DNA from: Piscinibacter sp047602365
GTDB lineage: Bacteria; Pseudomonadota; Gammaproteobacteria; Burkholderiales; Burkholderiaceae_C
Reading direction: 5' to 3'
Length of the DNA: 64,000 nt
NCBI GenBank assembly: GCA_047602365.1
Contig: JASGHM010000002.1
Location: 2,507,708 to 2,571,707 of the forward strand
Shown here: positions 17,605-26,042 of the stretch, in pieces
Position numbering within the stretch: position 1 is the first letter of the stretch
Layout: each line of letters starts with the position of its first letter
Made by a program: the position numbers and the translations under genes
The notes under the pieces: model-generated
The model's database searches: none
Told to the model about the DNA's origin: nothing
The model's input: only the letters and a program-made list of their open reading frames with translations

Positions 17605-19308
17605 TCAGGCGTCGACCAGCGCCGCCGCCGCGGCTACCCGGATGCCGGCGCGCACGACACGATTGCGGCCGGCAGTCTTGGCGTCGTAGAGCGCCTCGTC
17701 GGCTGCCTTCAACGCCGCCGTGGCACCGCCGTGCGCCTGCGCGTCGACGCACAGGCCCAGGCTCGCGGTGACCCGGCCGACCGCGCCGATCGGCCCGGCC
17801 TCGATCGCCGCACGCAGCTTCTCGGCCGCGACGGCGGCGCCGTCGGCATCGGTCTCGGGCAGCAGCACGAGGAACTCCTCGCCGCCGAAGCGCGCGACGA
17901 AGTCGGTGCTGCGGCTCGCGCCGACCAGGCGGCATGCGACCTCGTGCAGCACCTCGTCGCCGGCAGCATGGCCATGGGTGTCGTTGACCCGCTTGAAATG
18001 GTCGACGTCGAGCAGCACCACGCCCAGCGCACGGCCGCTGCGGCGATGCCGTGCGATCTCGTTGGCCAGGCGGTCGTCGGCGGCGCGACGATTGAACAGG
18101 CCGGTCAGCCCGTCGCGACTGGCCAGCGCCTCGAGGCGGGAGTTGGCTTCCGCCAGTTCCGCGGTGCGCTCGACCACGCGCCGCTCCAGTTCGTCGCGCG
18201 CCCCGGCCAGCGCCTGCTCACGCTCGACCAGCGTGCTGGTCATGCTGTGCAGCGAGGCACTGAGCCGCTCCAGCTCCGTGCTCGAGTGGTTCAGCGGGAT
18301 GCCGACACCACGCTCGCCCTGCTGGATGCGCTGCGCTGCCGTGGCGATGCGCGCCAGCGGCCGGCCCAGGCGATCGGCCATCACGCAGGCCAGCAGCACC
18401 AGCACCAGCGTCGCCGCCGCGCCGCCGGCCAGCACGGTGCGGCGTGCCGCCGTCGCCGTGTGCAAGGCCTCGGCGGCGGGCTGGCGCACGACGATGGTCC
18501 AGCCCAGGTCGGTCAGCGGAGACTGCGCCTTCAGCGGCACGCTGGCGGTCAGGTACTGCTGGCCGTCCTGCCAGCGCAGCAGGCCCGGCACGCTGCCGAG
18601 GTGGTCGCCGTCGGCCAGCGCGGCGGTCGCCGCCTCGCGCGGCCGGTGGATCAGCTGCCCCTTCCGGTCGAGGATGAAGACCAGCAGGCCGCGCTCGCGG
18701 TCGTGGTCGCTGCGCACCATCGCGATGACGTCGCGCACCCAGTCCCAGCCGACGTGGACGCCGAGCACGCCGCGCAACTGGCCGGCGCTGTCGTGCAGCG
18801 GCGCCGCGAAGTCGATGAAGCGCATCGGCTCGCCGGTCGAGTCCGTCGGCAGCAGGCTGGCCAGCAGCTTGGCGGCATGGACGTCGCCCACGTGCGGCCC
18901 ATGGCGCCCGGCCTGCCACCAGGGCCGGGCAGCGACCGCCTGGCCGAGCAGCATGTCGCGCGTCGCCGCGACCACCTTGCCGTCGGCGTCCGTCACGCCG
19001 ATCCAGGCGTAGTGGGTGCGTGTCTGGCGCAAGCGCTCGATCACCGGCCGCCAGGCGGCGGGCTCGCCGCGGCCGAGCCGGATCGCCTCGTCCGAATTGG
19101 CGATCAACGTGACCTCGCGGGCACGTTCGTGCAGGCCCTCGGCCAGCATCGCCGCCGTGCTGCGCGCGACCATCTCGAGCGCATCGCCCTGCTCGCGCTC
19201 CAGCCGCGCCGACACCAGTTCGCCGACACCATAGGACAGCCCGGCTGTCACCAGCAGGAACAGCAGGCCGAACGTGGCCGCCATGCGGGCACGGAAACTC
19301 TTGAACAT
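17605..19308 (-). CDS. Membrane diguanylate cyclase: Cache sensor, HAMP, GGDEF
   Basis: This 567-residue inner-membrane protein has membrane segment 1 at residues 11-30. A periplasmic dCache-like sensor (about 35-285) contains YAWIGVTDADGKVVAAT. Membrane segment 2 is about 290-312, followed by HAMP (about 315-370), a coiled coil (LVEREQALAGARDELERRV) and GGDEF (about 405-560). The cyclase motif is GGEEF with the I-site RSTD five residues upstream, so it should be active and product-inhibited. The ligand is unknown. It is adjacent to a PP2C phosphatase and a Ser/Thr kinase on the same strand. Confidence 0.9.
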   Translation of the reverse strand: MFKSFRARMAATFGLLFLLVTAGLSYGVGELVSARLEREQGDALEMVARSTAAMLAEGLHERAREVTLIANSDEAIRLGRGEPAAWRPVIERLRQTRTHYAWIGVTDADGKVVAATRDMLLGQAVAARPWWQAGRHGPHVGDVHAAKLLASLLPTDSTGEPMRFIDFAAPLHDSAGQLRGVLGVHVGWDWVRDVIAMVRSDHDRERGLLVFILDRKGQLIHRPREAATAALADGDHLGSVPGLLRWQDGQQYLTASVPLKAQSPLTDLGWTIVVRQPAAEALHTATAARRTVLAGGAAATLVLVLLACVMADRLGRPLARIATAAQRIQQGERGVGIPLNHSSTELERLSASLHSMTSTLVEREQALAGARDELERRVVERTAELAEANSRLEALASRDGLTGLFNRRAADDRLANEIARHRRSGRALGVVLLDVDHFKRVNDTHGHAAGDEVLHEVACRLVGASRSTDFVARFGGEEFLVLLPETDADGAAVAAEKLRAAIEAGPIGAVGRVTASLGLCVDAQAHGGATAALKAADEALYDAKTAGRNRVVRAGIRVAAAAALVDA

Positions 19309-19381
19309 GGGAACACGCCGATCAGTTCGGCGTGTCTTCGGCCGCGGCGGCCCGATCTTGAGCAGCGCGCGGCGCGCCGCG

Positions 19382-20296
19382 TCAGCTCTTCTTCTGCGAG
19401 GAGCGGCGGATCGCCTCGTTGATCTCGCGGATCGAGCGCTCGATCTCGGCGTCGTCGAGCTCGTCGGGCGAGTCGGTGCCGAGCACGCTGGCCTGGATGG
19501 TCGAGGCGAAGACTTCCTCGCCGAGCGACTGGGTGGAGATGCCCATGCCGCTGTCGCTGTCCTCGGCGGCTTCCCACTCGACGGCCAGCACCGAGACGTT
19601 GTCGCTCTTCGGGCCGCCGTTGCGCAGCGCCTGCTCGACCAGTTCGGGCACTGCGTCGGAGATCGCGTTGCGCGACAGCTGGTCGGTGATCTCGGCGTCG
19701 GAGACGCTGCTCCACAGGCCGTCACTGCACAACAGCAGGCGGTCGCCGGCCTGCAGCAGCAGCGGGCCGACGGTGTCGACCACCGGCTTGCCCGGGCTGC
19801 CCAGGCAGGTGAACAGCACGTTGCGGTTGAACCGTTCACCCATCGGCACGACCTGGCTCATGGTCTCCTGCAGCTCGGAGTAGGAGTGGTCGCGCGTGCG
19901 CGCGATCAGCTTGTCGCCGCGCACCATGTACAGCCGCGAGTCGCCGCAATGCGCCCAGTAGGCGGTGTTGCCCTGCAGCAGGCAGGCCACGATGGTGGTG
20001 CGCGGCGTGTCGATCAGCGCCTTCTGCGTCGCGTAGCGCAGCAGCTGGTGGTGGCCGGCGATGATCGCTTCGTTGAGGAAGCGCATCGGCTCGGGCAGCG
20101 TCGGCTTGGAGTCGCGCTGGAACATCGCCGCCAGCGTCTGCAGCGCCAGCTGCGAGGCGACCTCGCCTTCCGGATGGCCGCCCATGCCGTCGGCCAGCGC
20201 GAACAGGCCCGAATCGCGCGTGTAGCAATAGCCCATGCGGTCTTCGTTCTTCTCGCGACCGCCCTTGCGGCTGACCTGGTAGACCGAGAATCTCAT
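19382..20296 (-). CDS. PP2C-family serine/threonine phosphatase
   Basis: The 304-residue metal-dependent phosphatase has the PP2C motifs GGREKNEDRMG, ALADGMGGHPEGE, GNTAYWAHCGDSRLYMV and LLLCSDGLWSSV, with the metal-binding aspartates intact. The last about 60 acidic residues are an extra tail. It is 22 bases downstream of a Ser/Thr kinase gene on the same strand, a standard kinase-phosphatase pair. It probably reverses phosphorylation by that kinase. No type VI secretion genes are present, so the PppA role does not apply here. Confidence 0.92.
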   Translation of the reverse strand: MRFSVYQVSRKGGREKNEDRMGYCYTRDSGLFALADGMGGHPEGEVASQLALQTLAAMFQRDSKPTLPEPMRFLNEAIIAGHHQLLRYATQKALIDTPRTTIVACLLQGNTAYWAHCGDSRLYMVRGDKLIARTRDHSYSELQETMSQVVPMGERFNRNVLFTCLGSPGKPVVDTVGPLLLQAGDRLLLCSDGLWSSVSDAEITDQLSRNAISDAVPELVEQALRNGGPKSDNVSVLAVEWEAAEDSDSGMGISTQSLGEEVFASTIQASVLGTDSPDELDDAEIERSIREINEAIRRSSQKKS

Positions 20297-20318
20297 CGTG
20301 ATGCGTCCCTGCCGGCGC

Positions 20319-21287
20319 TCAGGCCTTGGCGCCGGTGGTCAGGTTCTCGATCTGCAGCTTCAGCCGCTCGCTGAAGCTGAGCTTGGTGTAGCGGCGCTCG
20401 GTCTCGCGCGCCAGTTCCTTCTGCAGCGCGAACACGCTCTGCGGGCGCGATAGCGGATCGAGCGACATGCACCACTCGGTCACTTCGATCAGGTTGTCGG
20501 AGTAGACGTTGCGCAGCCGCGAGAGGCTCAGCGCCAGGCGGTCCTTCTCGATGCGCTGCGGCGCGTCGTTGGGAGGGTAGCCCTGCATGCAGGCGTAGAT
20601 GCAGGCGCCGATCGCGTAGATGTCGGTCCACGGCCCCAGCGTGCCGTCGCGGCGGTACATCTCGGGCGCCGCGAAGCCGGGCGTGTACATCGGGCGGATG
20701 AAGTTGCCTTCCTTGCTCAGCACTTCGCGCGCCGCGCCGAAGTCGAGCAGCACCGCCTTGTTGTCGTTGGTGATGAAGATGTTCGCCGGCTTGATGTCCA
20801 GGTGCAGCATCTTGTGCTGGTGCACGATGCGCAAGCCACGCAGGATCTCGTCGAACAGCGAGCGGATGGTCGACTCGCGGAACACCTTGTCGCGCTTCAG
20901 GTCGCGCGCGGTGACGATGAAGTCCTGCAGGGTGTCGCCCTGCAGGTAGTTCATCACCATGTAGACGGTCTCGTTCTCGCGGAAGAAGTTCAGCACCGAG
21001 ACGACGCTCGGGTGGCTGATCTGCGCGAGCGAACGGCCTTCCTCGAAGAAGCTCTTCAGGCCCAGGCGGTACAGCGGCTGCTTCTCGGGTTTGACGCGCG
21101 GCGTCAGCTCGCCGGGCGAACGCTCCGCCAGCGACGACGGCAGGTACTCCTTGAGCGCCACCAGGTGTCGATCGGTGTCTTCGGCCAGGTAGACGACGCC
21201 GAAACCACCGGCCGCCAGCTTCTTGATGACCTGATAGCCGCCCACCACCGTGCCGGAAGGCAAAGGTGCTGGTTTGGGCTTTGACAT
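20319..21287 (-). CDS. Soluble Hanks-type serine/threonine protein kinase
   Basis: The 322-residue protein has the glycine loop KLAAGGFGVVYLAED, the catalytic Lys in ALKEYLP, and the catalytic loop HLDIKPANIFI. DFGAAREVLS and the APE-like PGFAAPEMYRRDG follow. HLD replaces the usual HRD. No membrane segment or PASTA repeats are present, and the C-terminal roughly 40 residues are a helical extension. It is followed by its likely partner PP2C gene. It is divergent from yicC with only 28 bases between, so its promoter must overlap one of the two genes. Confidence 0.92.
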   Translation of the reverse strand: MSKPKPAPLPSGTVVGGYQVIKKLAAGGFGVVYLAEDTDRHLVALKEYLPSSLAERSPGELTPRVKPEKQPLYRLGLKSFFEEGRSLAQISHPSVVSVLNFFRENETVYMVMNYLQGDTLQDFIVTARDLKRDKVFRESTIRSLFDEILRGLRIVHQHKMLHLDIKPANIFITNDNKAVLLDFGAAREVLSKEGNFIRPMYTPGFAAPEMYRRDGTLGPWTDIYAIGACIYACMQGYPPNDAPQRIEKDRLALSLSRLRNVYSDNLIEVTEWCMSLDPLSRPQSVFALQKELARETERRYTKLSFSERLKLQIENLTTGAKA

Positions 21288-21315
21288 AATCGAGTTTTTC
21301 GAGGGAAAAAGGCGA

Positions 21316-22257
21316 ATGTCAGTCTACAGCATGACCGGCTATGCCAGTGCCACGGCGGGGTCGCCCGCCCCGGGCGAGGAGGCCGGAAATGCGGAAACTG
21401 GCACGCACCGCGCCCCATCGGCCACCGGCTCCGTGACTGTCGAGCTGCGAAGTGTCAACAGTCGTTTCCTCGACCTGGTGCTGCGCCTGCCCGACGATTT
21501 CCGCGCCCTCGAGCCGGCGCTGCGCGAGCTGGTCGGCGCCGCCTTCCGCCGCGGCAAGATCGAACTGCGCCTGAACGCCCACACCGAAAGCGAGAGCGCC
21601 TGGCCGCAGCCGCAGCCGGAGCAGCTCAACCGCCTGTCGCGGCTGGAAAGCACCGTTCAGGGCTGGCTGCCGAAGGCGCAGAGCCTGTCGGTGCACGAGG
21701 TGCTGCAGTGGTGCAAGCACGGCAGCGCGACGGTGCGGCTCGACGATGCGGCGCTGGAGTCCGCGAAGCGCTGCATCGCCGGCCTGCGCGAGGCGCGTGC
21801 CCGCGAGGGCGACAAGCTGGTCGCGATCCTGATGGAGCGGGTGAAGCGCCTGCGCGAGCTGGCGGCACAGGCCGAACCGCTGGTGCCCGCCGTCGTGCAG
21901 CGCCAGCAGCAGCGCTTTCTCGAGCGCTGGCAGGAGGCGCTGGAAACCGCCAACGCCGGCCAGAGCGTTCCGCGCGAGGCGCTGCAGGAGCGTGCCATCA
22001 ACGAGGCCGCGGCCTACGCGATCCGCATCGACGTCGCCGAGGAGCTGGCCCGCCTGCGCGCCCATCTCGACGAGATCGAACGCCTGCTGAAGGCCGGCGG
22101 CGAGGTCGGCAAGCGGCTCGACTTCCTGATCCAGGAGCTGCTGCGCGAGGCCAACACGCTGGCCTCCAAGGCGGCCTCGCTGGAGCTGACCAACGTGTCG
22201 GTGGAGATGAAGGTCGCCATCGAGCAGCTGCGCGAGCAGGTGCAGAACATCGAATGA
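21316..22257 (+). CDS. yicC: YicC-family endoribonuclease
   Basis: This 313-residue protein starts MSVYSMTGYASA and ends with a conserved KVAIEQLREQVQNIE. Between are VELRSVNSRFLDLVLRLPD and the DUF1732-type C-terminal domain (GEVGKRLDFLIQELLREANTLASKA). Relatives are RNases acting on small RNAs. An insert of about 25 residues after MTGYASA (Ala/Gly/Glu-rich) is longer than in E. coli. It overlaps gmk by ATGA, the conserved yicC-gmk arrangement. Confidence 0.92.
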   Translation: MSVYSMTGYASATAGSPAPGEEAGNAETGTHRAPSATGSVTVELRSVNSRFLDLVLRLPDDFRALEPALRELVGAAFRRGKIELRLNAHTESESAWPQPQPEQLNRLSRLESTVQGWLPKAQSLSVHEVLQWCKHGSATVRLDDAALESAKRCIAGLREARAREGDKLVAILMERVKRLRELAAQAEPLVPAVVQRQQQRFLERWQEALETANAGQSVPREALQERAINEAAAYAIRIDVAEELARLRAHLDEIERLLKAGGEVGKRLDFLIQELLREANTLASKAASLELTNVSVEMKVAIEQLREQVQNIE

Positions 22258-22880
22258 GCATGGACTACCCCGGCAATCTGTTCGTCGTCGCCGCGCCCAG
22301 CGGCGCCGGCAAGTCCAGCCTGGTCAAGTCGCTGCTCGAACTCGATTCGCATCTGGCGGTGTCGATCTCGCACACCACGCGGGCGCCGCGCGGCCAGGAG
22401 CAGCACGGCCGCGAATACCACTTCATCGCCGAGCCGGAGTTCCGCGCCAAGATCGCCGCCGGCGACTTCTTCGAATGGGCCGAGGTGCACGGCAACCTGT
22501 ACGGCACCTCGCGCGAGGCGATCGAGTCGCGCATCGCCGGCGGCCAGGACGTGGTGCTGGAGATCGACTGGCAGGGTGCGGTGCAGATCAAGAAGCTGTT
22601 CCGCCACGCGGTGCTGATCTTCATCCTGCCGCCGAGCTGGGACGAACTGCGCCAGCGCCTGATGCGTCGCGGCGAGGACGGCGCCGAGGTCATCGAGACG
22701 CGCATGGCCAATGCCCGCCTGGAGGTGGCCCAGGCCCGGCACTTCGACTTCGTTATAATCAATGCCCTGTTCGAGACGGCGCTTTTCGACCTGAAGACCG
22801 TCGTCCACTCGCAGCGGCTCAAGTACGCCGCCCAGCGCCGCAACAAGTCCCAGGTGTTCGCCGCGCTGAACCTGATCTGA
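22254..22880 (+). CDS. gmk: Guanylate kinase
   Basis: The 208-residue enzyme converts GMP to GDP. It has the P-loop APSGAGKSSLVKSLLE, the GMP-binding SHTTRAPRGQEQHGREYHF, and DVVLEIDWQGAVQIKK. Its ATG overlaps the yicC stop. rpoZ and spoT follow, linking GTP supply to (p)ppGpp metabolism in one gene string, as in E. coli. Confidence 0.96.
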   Translation: MSMDYPGNLFVVAAPSGAGKSSLVKSLLELDSHLAVSISHTTRAPRGQEQHGREYHFIAEPEFRAKIAAGDFFEWAEVHGNLYGTSREAIESRIAGGQDVVLEIDWQGAVQIKKLFRHAVLIFILPPSWDELRQRLMRRGEDGAEVIETRMANARLEVAQARHFDFVIINALFETALFDLKTVVHSQRLKYAAQRRNKSQVFAALNLI

Positions 22881-22896
22881 TCCTTCCGGAGCATCC

Positions 22897-23100
22897 ATGG
22901 CCCGCATCACCGTCGAAGATTGCCTGCAGAAGGTGCCGAACCGCTTCCAGCTGGTGCTGGCCGCGACCTACCGCGCCCGCATGCTCAGCCAGGGCCACGC
23001 GCCGAAGATCGAGACCAAGAACAAGCCCGGCGTGACCGCGCTGCGCGAGATCGCCGCCGGCGAGATCGGCCTCGAGATGCTGCGCAAGGTCCCGGTCTGA
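22897..23100 (+). CDS. rpoZ: RNA polymerase omega subunit
   Basis: This 67-residue protein starts MARITVEDCLQKVPNRFQLV with the typical NRFQLVLAATYRAR segment. It assists RNA polymerase assembly and forms part of a (p)ppGpp binding site in E. coli. It lies between gmk and spoT. The length is short but normal for betaproteobacteria. Confidence 0.95.
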   Translation: MARITVEDCLQKVPNRFQLVLAATYRARMLSQGHAPKIETKNKPGVTALREIAAGEIGLEMLRKVPV

Positions 23101-23116
23101 CCTCGTATTGACCCTG

Positions 23117-23137
23117 CGTGGCCCACCCCGGGCCACG
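23117..23137 (+). terminator. Stem-loop after rpoZ
   Basis: Arms CGTGGCCC and GGGCCACG are a perfect 8-bp match around the loop ACCCC, 17 bases after the rpoZ stop. There is no U-tract. It may attenuate transcription into spoT. Confidence 0.45.
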
Positions 23138-23146
23138 ATCCGCCCG

Positions 23147-23167
23147 GCAGGCCGCGAGTCGGCCTGC
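23147..23167 (+). terminator. Second stem-loop before spoT
   Basis: Arms GCAGGCC and GGCCTGC enclose a 7-base loop and end 12 bases before the spoT ATG, with TAAATT following. The second of two adjacent hairpins; terminator or attenuator function is a guess. Confidence 0.4.
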
Positions 23168-23179
23168 TAAATTCCGGGA

Positions 23180-25454
23180 ATGGGCGCCCGCTCCCCCGAT
23201 GCTCTGCGTGATTCGACGGCTTCGCCGTCGCGGCGCAGCGCTGCCGCGCCCAAGCTGGTAACGGCCGACGCCGCCGCGGCCTCGTTCGCGGCGCTGACCT
23301 CCAAGCTCGACTACCTCGACGCCGCCGAGATCAAGCGTGTGCGCGAGGCCTACCGCTTCGCCGACGAGGCCCACCTCGGCCAGTTCCGCGCCAGCGGCGA
23401 GCCCTACATCACCCACCCGATCGCGGTGGCCGGCCTGTGCGCCGAGTGGAAGCTCGATGCGCAGGCCATCATGGCCGCGCTGATGCACGACGCGATGGAG
23501 GACTGCGGCATCGCCAAGAGCGAGCTGATCGAGCGTTTCGGCGCGCCGACCGCCGACCTGGTCGACGGCCTCACCAAGCTCGACAAGCTGCGCTTCTCGA
23601 CGCGCGAGGAGTCGCAGGCCGAATCCTTCCGCAAGATGCTGCTGGCAATGGCGCGCGACGTGCGCGTCATCCTGATCAAGCTGGCCGACCGGCTGCACAA
23701 CATGCGCACGATGGAGGCGATGGCGCCCAACAAGCGCGTGCGCATCGCCGGCGAGACGCTGGACATCTACGCGCCGATCGCCCACCGCCTGGGCCTGAAC
23801 CAGACCTACCGCGAGCTGCAGGAGCTGTCGTTCCAGCACCTGCGGCCGTGGCGCCACGCGGCGCTGTCCAAGGCCGTTCAGAAGGCGCGCGGCTACCGGC
23901 GCGACGTGGTCGAGCGCATCCAGCACGACGTCGAGAAGGCCTTTGCGCAGGCCAAGCTGCCGGTGCAGGTGTTCGGACGCGAGAAGACGCTGTTCTCGAT
24001 CTACAAGAAGATGAACGACAAGCACCTGAGCTTCGCGCAGGTGAGCGACATCTTCGGTTTCCGCATCGTCGTCGGCACGCTGATGGAGTGCTACATGGCG
24101 ATGGGCGTGCTGCACCAGTTGTTCAAGCCCCAGCCGGGGCGCTTCAAGGACTACATCGCGATCCCCAAGGGCAACGGCTATCAGTCGCTGCACACCACGC
24201 TGGTCAGTCCGCTGGGCACGGCGGTGGAGTTCCAGATCCGCACCGAGCAGATGCACGCGGTCGCCGAGAAGGGCATCGCGGCGCACTGGATGTACAAGGC
24301 CAAGGGCGCCGGCGCGAACCCGCAGGACGCGCAGCGCCTCGGCGCGATGTGGCTGCAGAGCCTGCTCGACATCCAGGACGAGACGCGCGACGCGAGCGAG
24401 TTCCTCGAGCACGTCAAGATCGACCTGTTCCCCGACTCGATCTACGTCTTCACGCCGAAGTCGAAGATCCTCGCGCTGCCCAAGGGCGCGACGCCGGTGG
24501 ACTTCGCCTACGCGATCCACTCCGACGTCGGCGACCACTGCGTCGCCGCCAAGGTCAATGGCGAGCCGGTGGCGCTGCGCACCGAGCTGCGCAGCGGCGA
24601 CGTGGTCGAGATCGTCAGCGCGCCGAATGCGCGGCCGAACCCGGCCTGGCTGAACTTCGTGCGCACCGGCCGGGCGCGCTCGAAGATCCGCCACTACCTG
24701 AAGACGATGGAGCAGGAGGAGTCGCAGGACCTGGGCGAGAAGATGCTCGCGCAGGCGCTGCGTGCCGAGGGCATGCCGCTGCCCGAGGAGCGTGACGAGA
24801 ACGCCGCGCTGTGGCAGCAGGTCACGCGCTGGAGCGGCAACCGCAACCGCGCCGAGCTGCTGACCGACATCGGCCTGGGCCGCAAGATCGCCAGCATCGT
24901 CGCCAAGCGCATCGCCCGGCTGCTTGCCGAGGACGGCCAGCGCCCCGACGCGCTGACGCTGACCATGGGCCGCTACGCCAGCGACGACAACGCGCCGCTG
25001 CAGGGCATGGTTCTGATCGACGGCAGCGAAGGCGCCTCGGTGCAGCTGGCGCCGTGCTGCCGGCCGATCCCCGGCGACGCGATCGTCGGCTACCTTGGCC
25101 GCGGCGAGGGCCTGACGGTGCACACCGGCGACTGCAGCGTCGGCAAGCGCCTGTTCGAACGCGACAGCGAGCGCTGGATGACGGTCGAGTGGGCCGAGCA
25201 GCCGGTGCGGTCCGTTCGAGACGGCGGTCAGCGTGCTGCTGAAGAACGGCAAGGGCGTGCTGGCCGACGTGGCCAGCGCCGTCGCCTCCGCCGAAGCCGA
25301 CATCACCCACATCGACATGGGCGACGAACGTGCAGCGCAGACCAGCGAGCTGAAGCTGCTGCTGTCGGTGCGTGATCGCCTGCACCTGGCCGAGGTGATG
25401 CGCACGCTCAAGCGCACGCCGTCGGTGCTGCGCGTCGCCCGGGTCAAGCCGTAG
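23180..25454 (+). CDS. spoT: Bifunctional (p)ppGpp synthetase/hydrolase, frame broken before the ACT domain
   Basis: This long RelA/SpoT homologue controls the stringent response. It has an HD hydrolase domain (about 70-220, AALMHDAMEDCGI intact, so hydrolase-competent), a synthetase domain (about 265-380, GREKTLFSIYKKM and FGFRIVVG) and a TGS domain (about 415-475). A Cys-containing region (LAPCCRPIPGD) follows. At about 25209-25210 one extra base shifts the frame after EWAEQPV; removing it gives RPFETAVSVLLKNGKGVLA and the C-terminal ACT domain, for about 757 residues. Read literally, the frame ends at 25375 without ACT. The 3' end overlaps greB by 11 bases. Confidence 0.93.
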
Positions 25455-26004
25455 GCTCGGGGTAGTTCACCTCGATCACCTCGATGCGCTCGACGCCGCC
25501 CGGCGTCTGCAACGTCACTTCGTCGCCCACGCGCGCCTTCAGCAGCGCACGGGCGATCGGCGCGATCCAGCTGACCTCGCCGCGCTGGTTGTCGGCCTCG
25601 TCGATGCCCTTGATGGTGATGGTGCGCTCGTCGCCCTTCTGGTTCGCATAGGTGACGGTCGCGCCGAAGAACACCTGGTCGTGGCCATGGTGGGCCGAAG
25701 GGTCGACGACCTCGGCGATGTCCAGCCGCTTGGTCAGGAAGCGGATGCGGCGGTCGATCTCGCGCAGGCGCTTCTTGCCGTACAGGTAGTCGCCGTTCTC
25801 CGAGCGATCGCCGTTCTTCGCCGCCCACGAGACCACCTCGACCACCTTGGGCCGCTCCTCGTCGAGCAAGCCCATCAGCTCGGCGCGCAGGCGCGCGTAG
25901 CCCTGCGGGGTCACGTAGTTCTTCGTGCCCTGCGGCAGCGCCGGCAGTGCGACCTCGTCCTCGTCGTCGCCTGCGTCGCTTTCCTTGGTGAATGCCTTGC
26001 TCAT
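25444..26004 (-). CDS. greB: Transcription elongation factor GreB
   Basis: This 186-residue Gre factor rescues backtracked RNA polymerase by stimulating transcript cleavage. After an acidic N-terminal extension of about 25 residues comes NYVTPQGYARLRAELMGLL, then GDRSENGDYLYGKKRLREIDRRIRFL. That is the coiled-coil tip with its catalytic acidic pair and the basic patch typical of GreB. A C-terminal FKBP-like domain follows. It converges with spoT, with an 11-base overlap. Confidence 0.94.
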   Translation of the reverse strand: MSKAFTKESDAGDDEDEVALPALPQGTKNYVTPQGYARLRAELMGLLDEERPKVVEVVSWAAKNGDRSENGDYLYGKKRLREIDRRIRFLTKRLDIAEVVDPSAHHGHDQVFFGATVTYANQKGDERTITIKGIDEADNQRGEVSWIAPIARALLKARVGDEVTLQTPGGVERIEVIEVNYPEPTA

Positions 26005-26042
26005 CGCGCCGGAATTCTGCCAGCCGCGGCTAGCATCGCCGC

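Noticed and set aside
16138..19422. 1094-codon plus-strand frame opposite rdgB, rph and the GGDEF gene
   Set aside because: Antisense shadow: no domain, and three solid genes lie on the other strand.
20296..20319. Type VI secretion PpkA/PppA pair
   Set aside because: No tss genes nearby, and the kinase lacks the membrane and VWA parts of PpkA.
22754..22759. Perfect TATAAT inside gmk, possibly a promoter for rpoZ-spoT
   Set aside because: No -35 at 16-18 bases, 138 bases from rpoZ, and the bases encode the conserved VIINA segment of guanylate kinase.
6048..25454. Programmed ribosomal frameshifting as the cause of the frame breaks
   Set aside because: No slippery heptamer or downstream stem-loop at the sites, and the genes involved are not known to use frameshifting.
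22985..25828. 947-codon minus-strand frame opposite spoT
   Set aside because: Antisense shadow of spoT; the C-terminal part belongs to greB in another frame.
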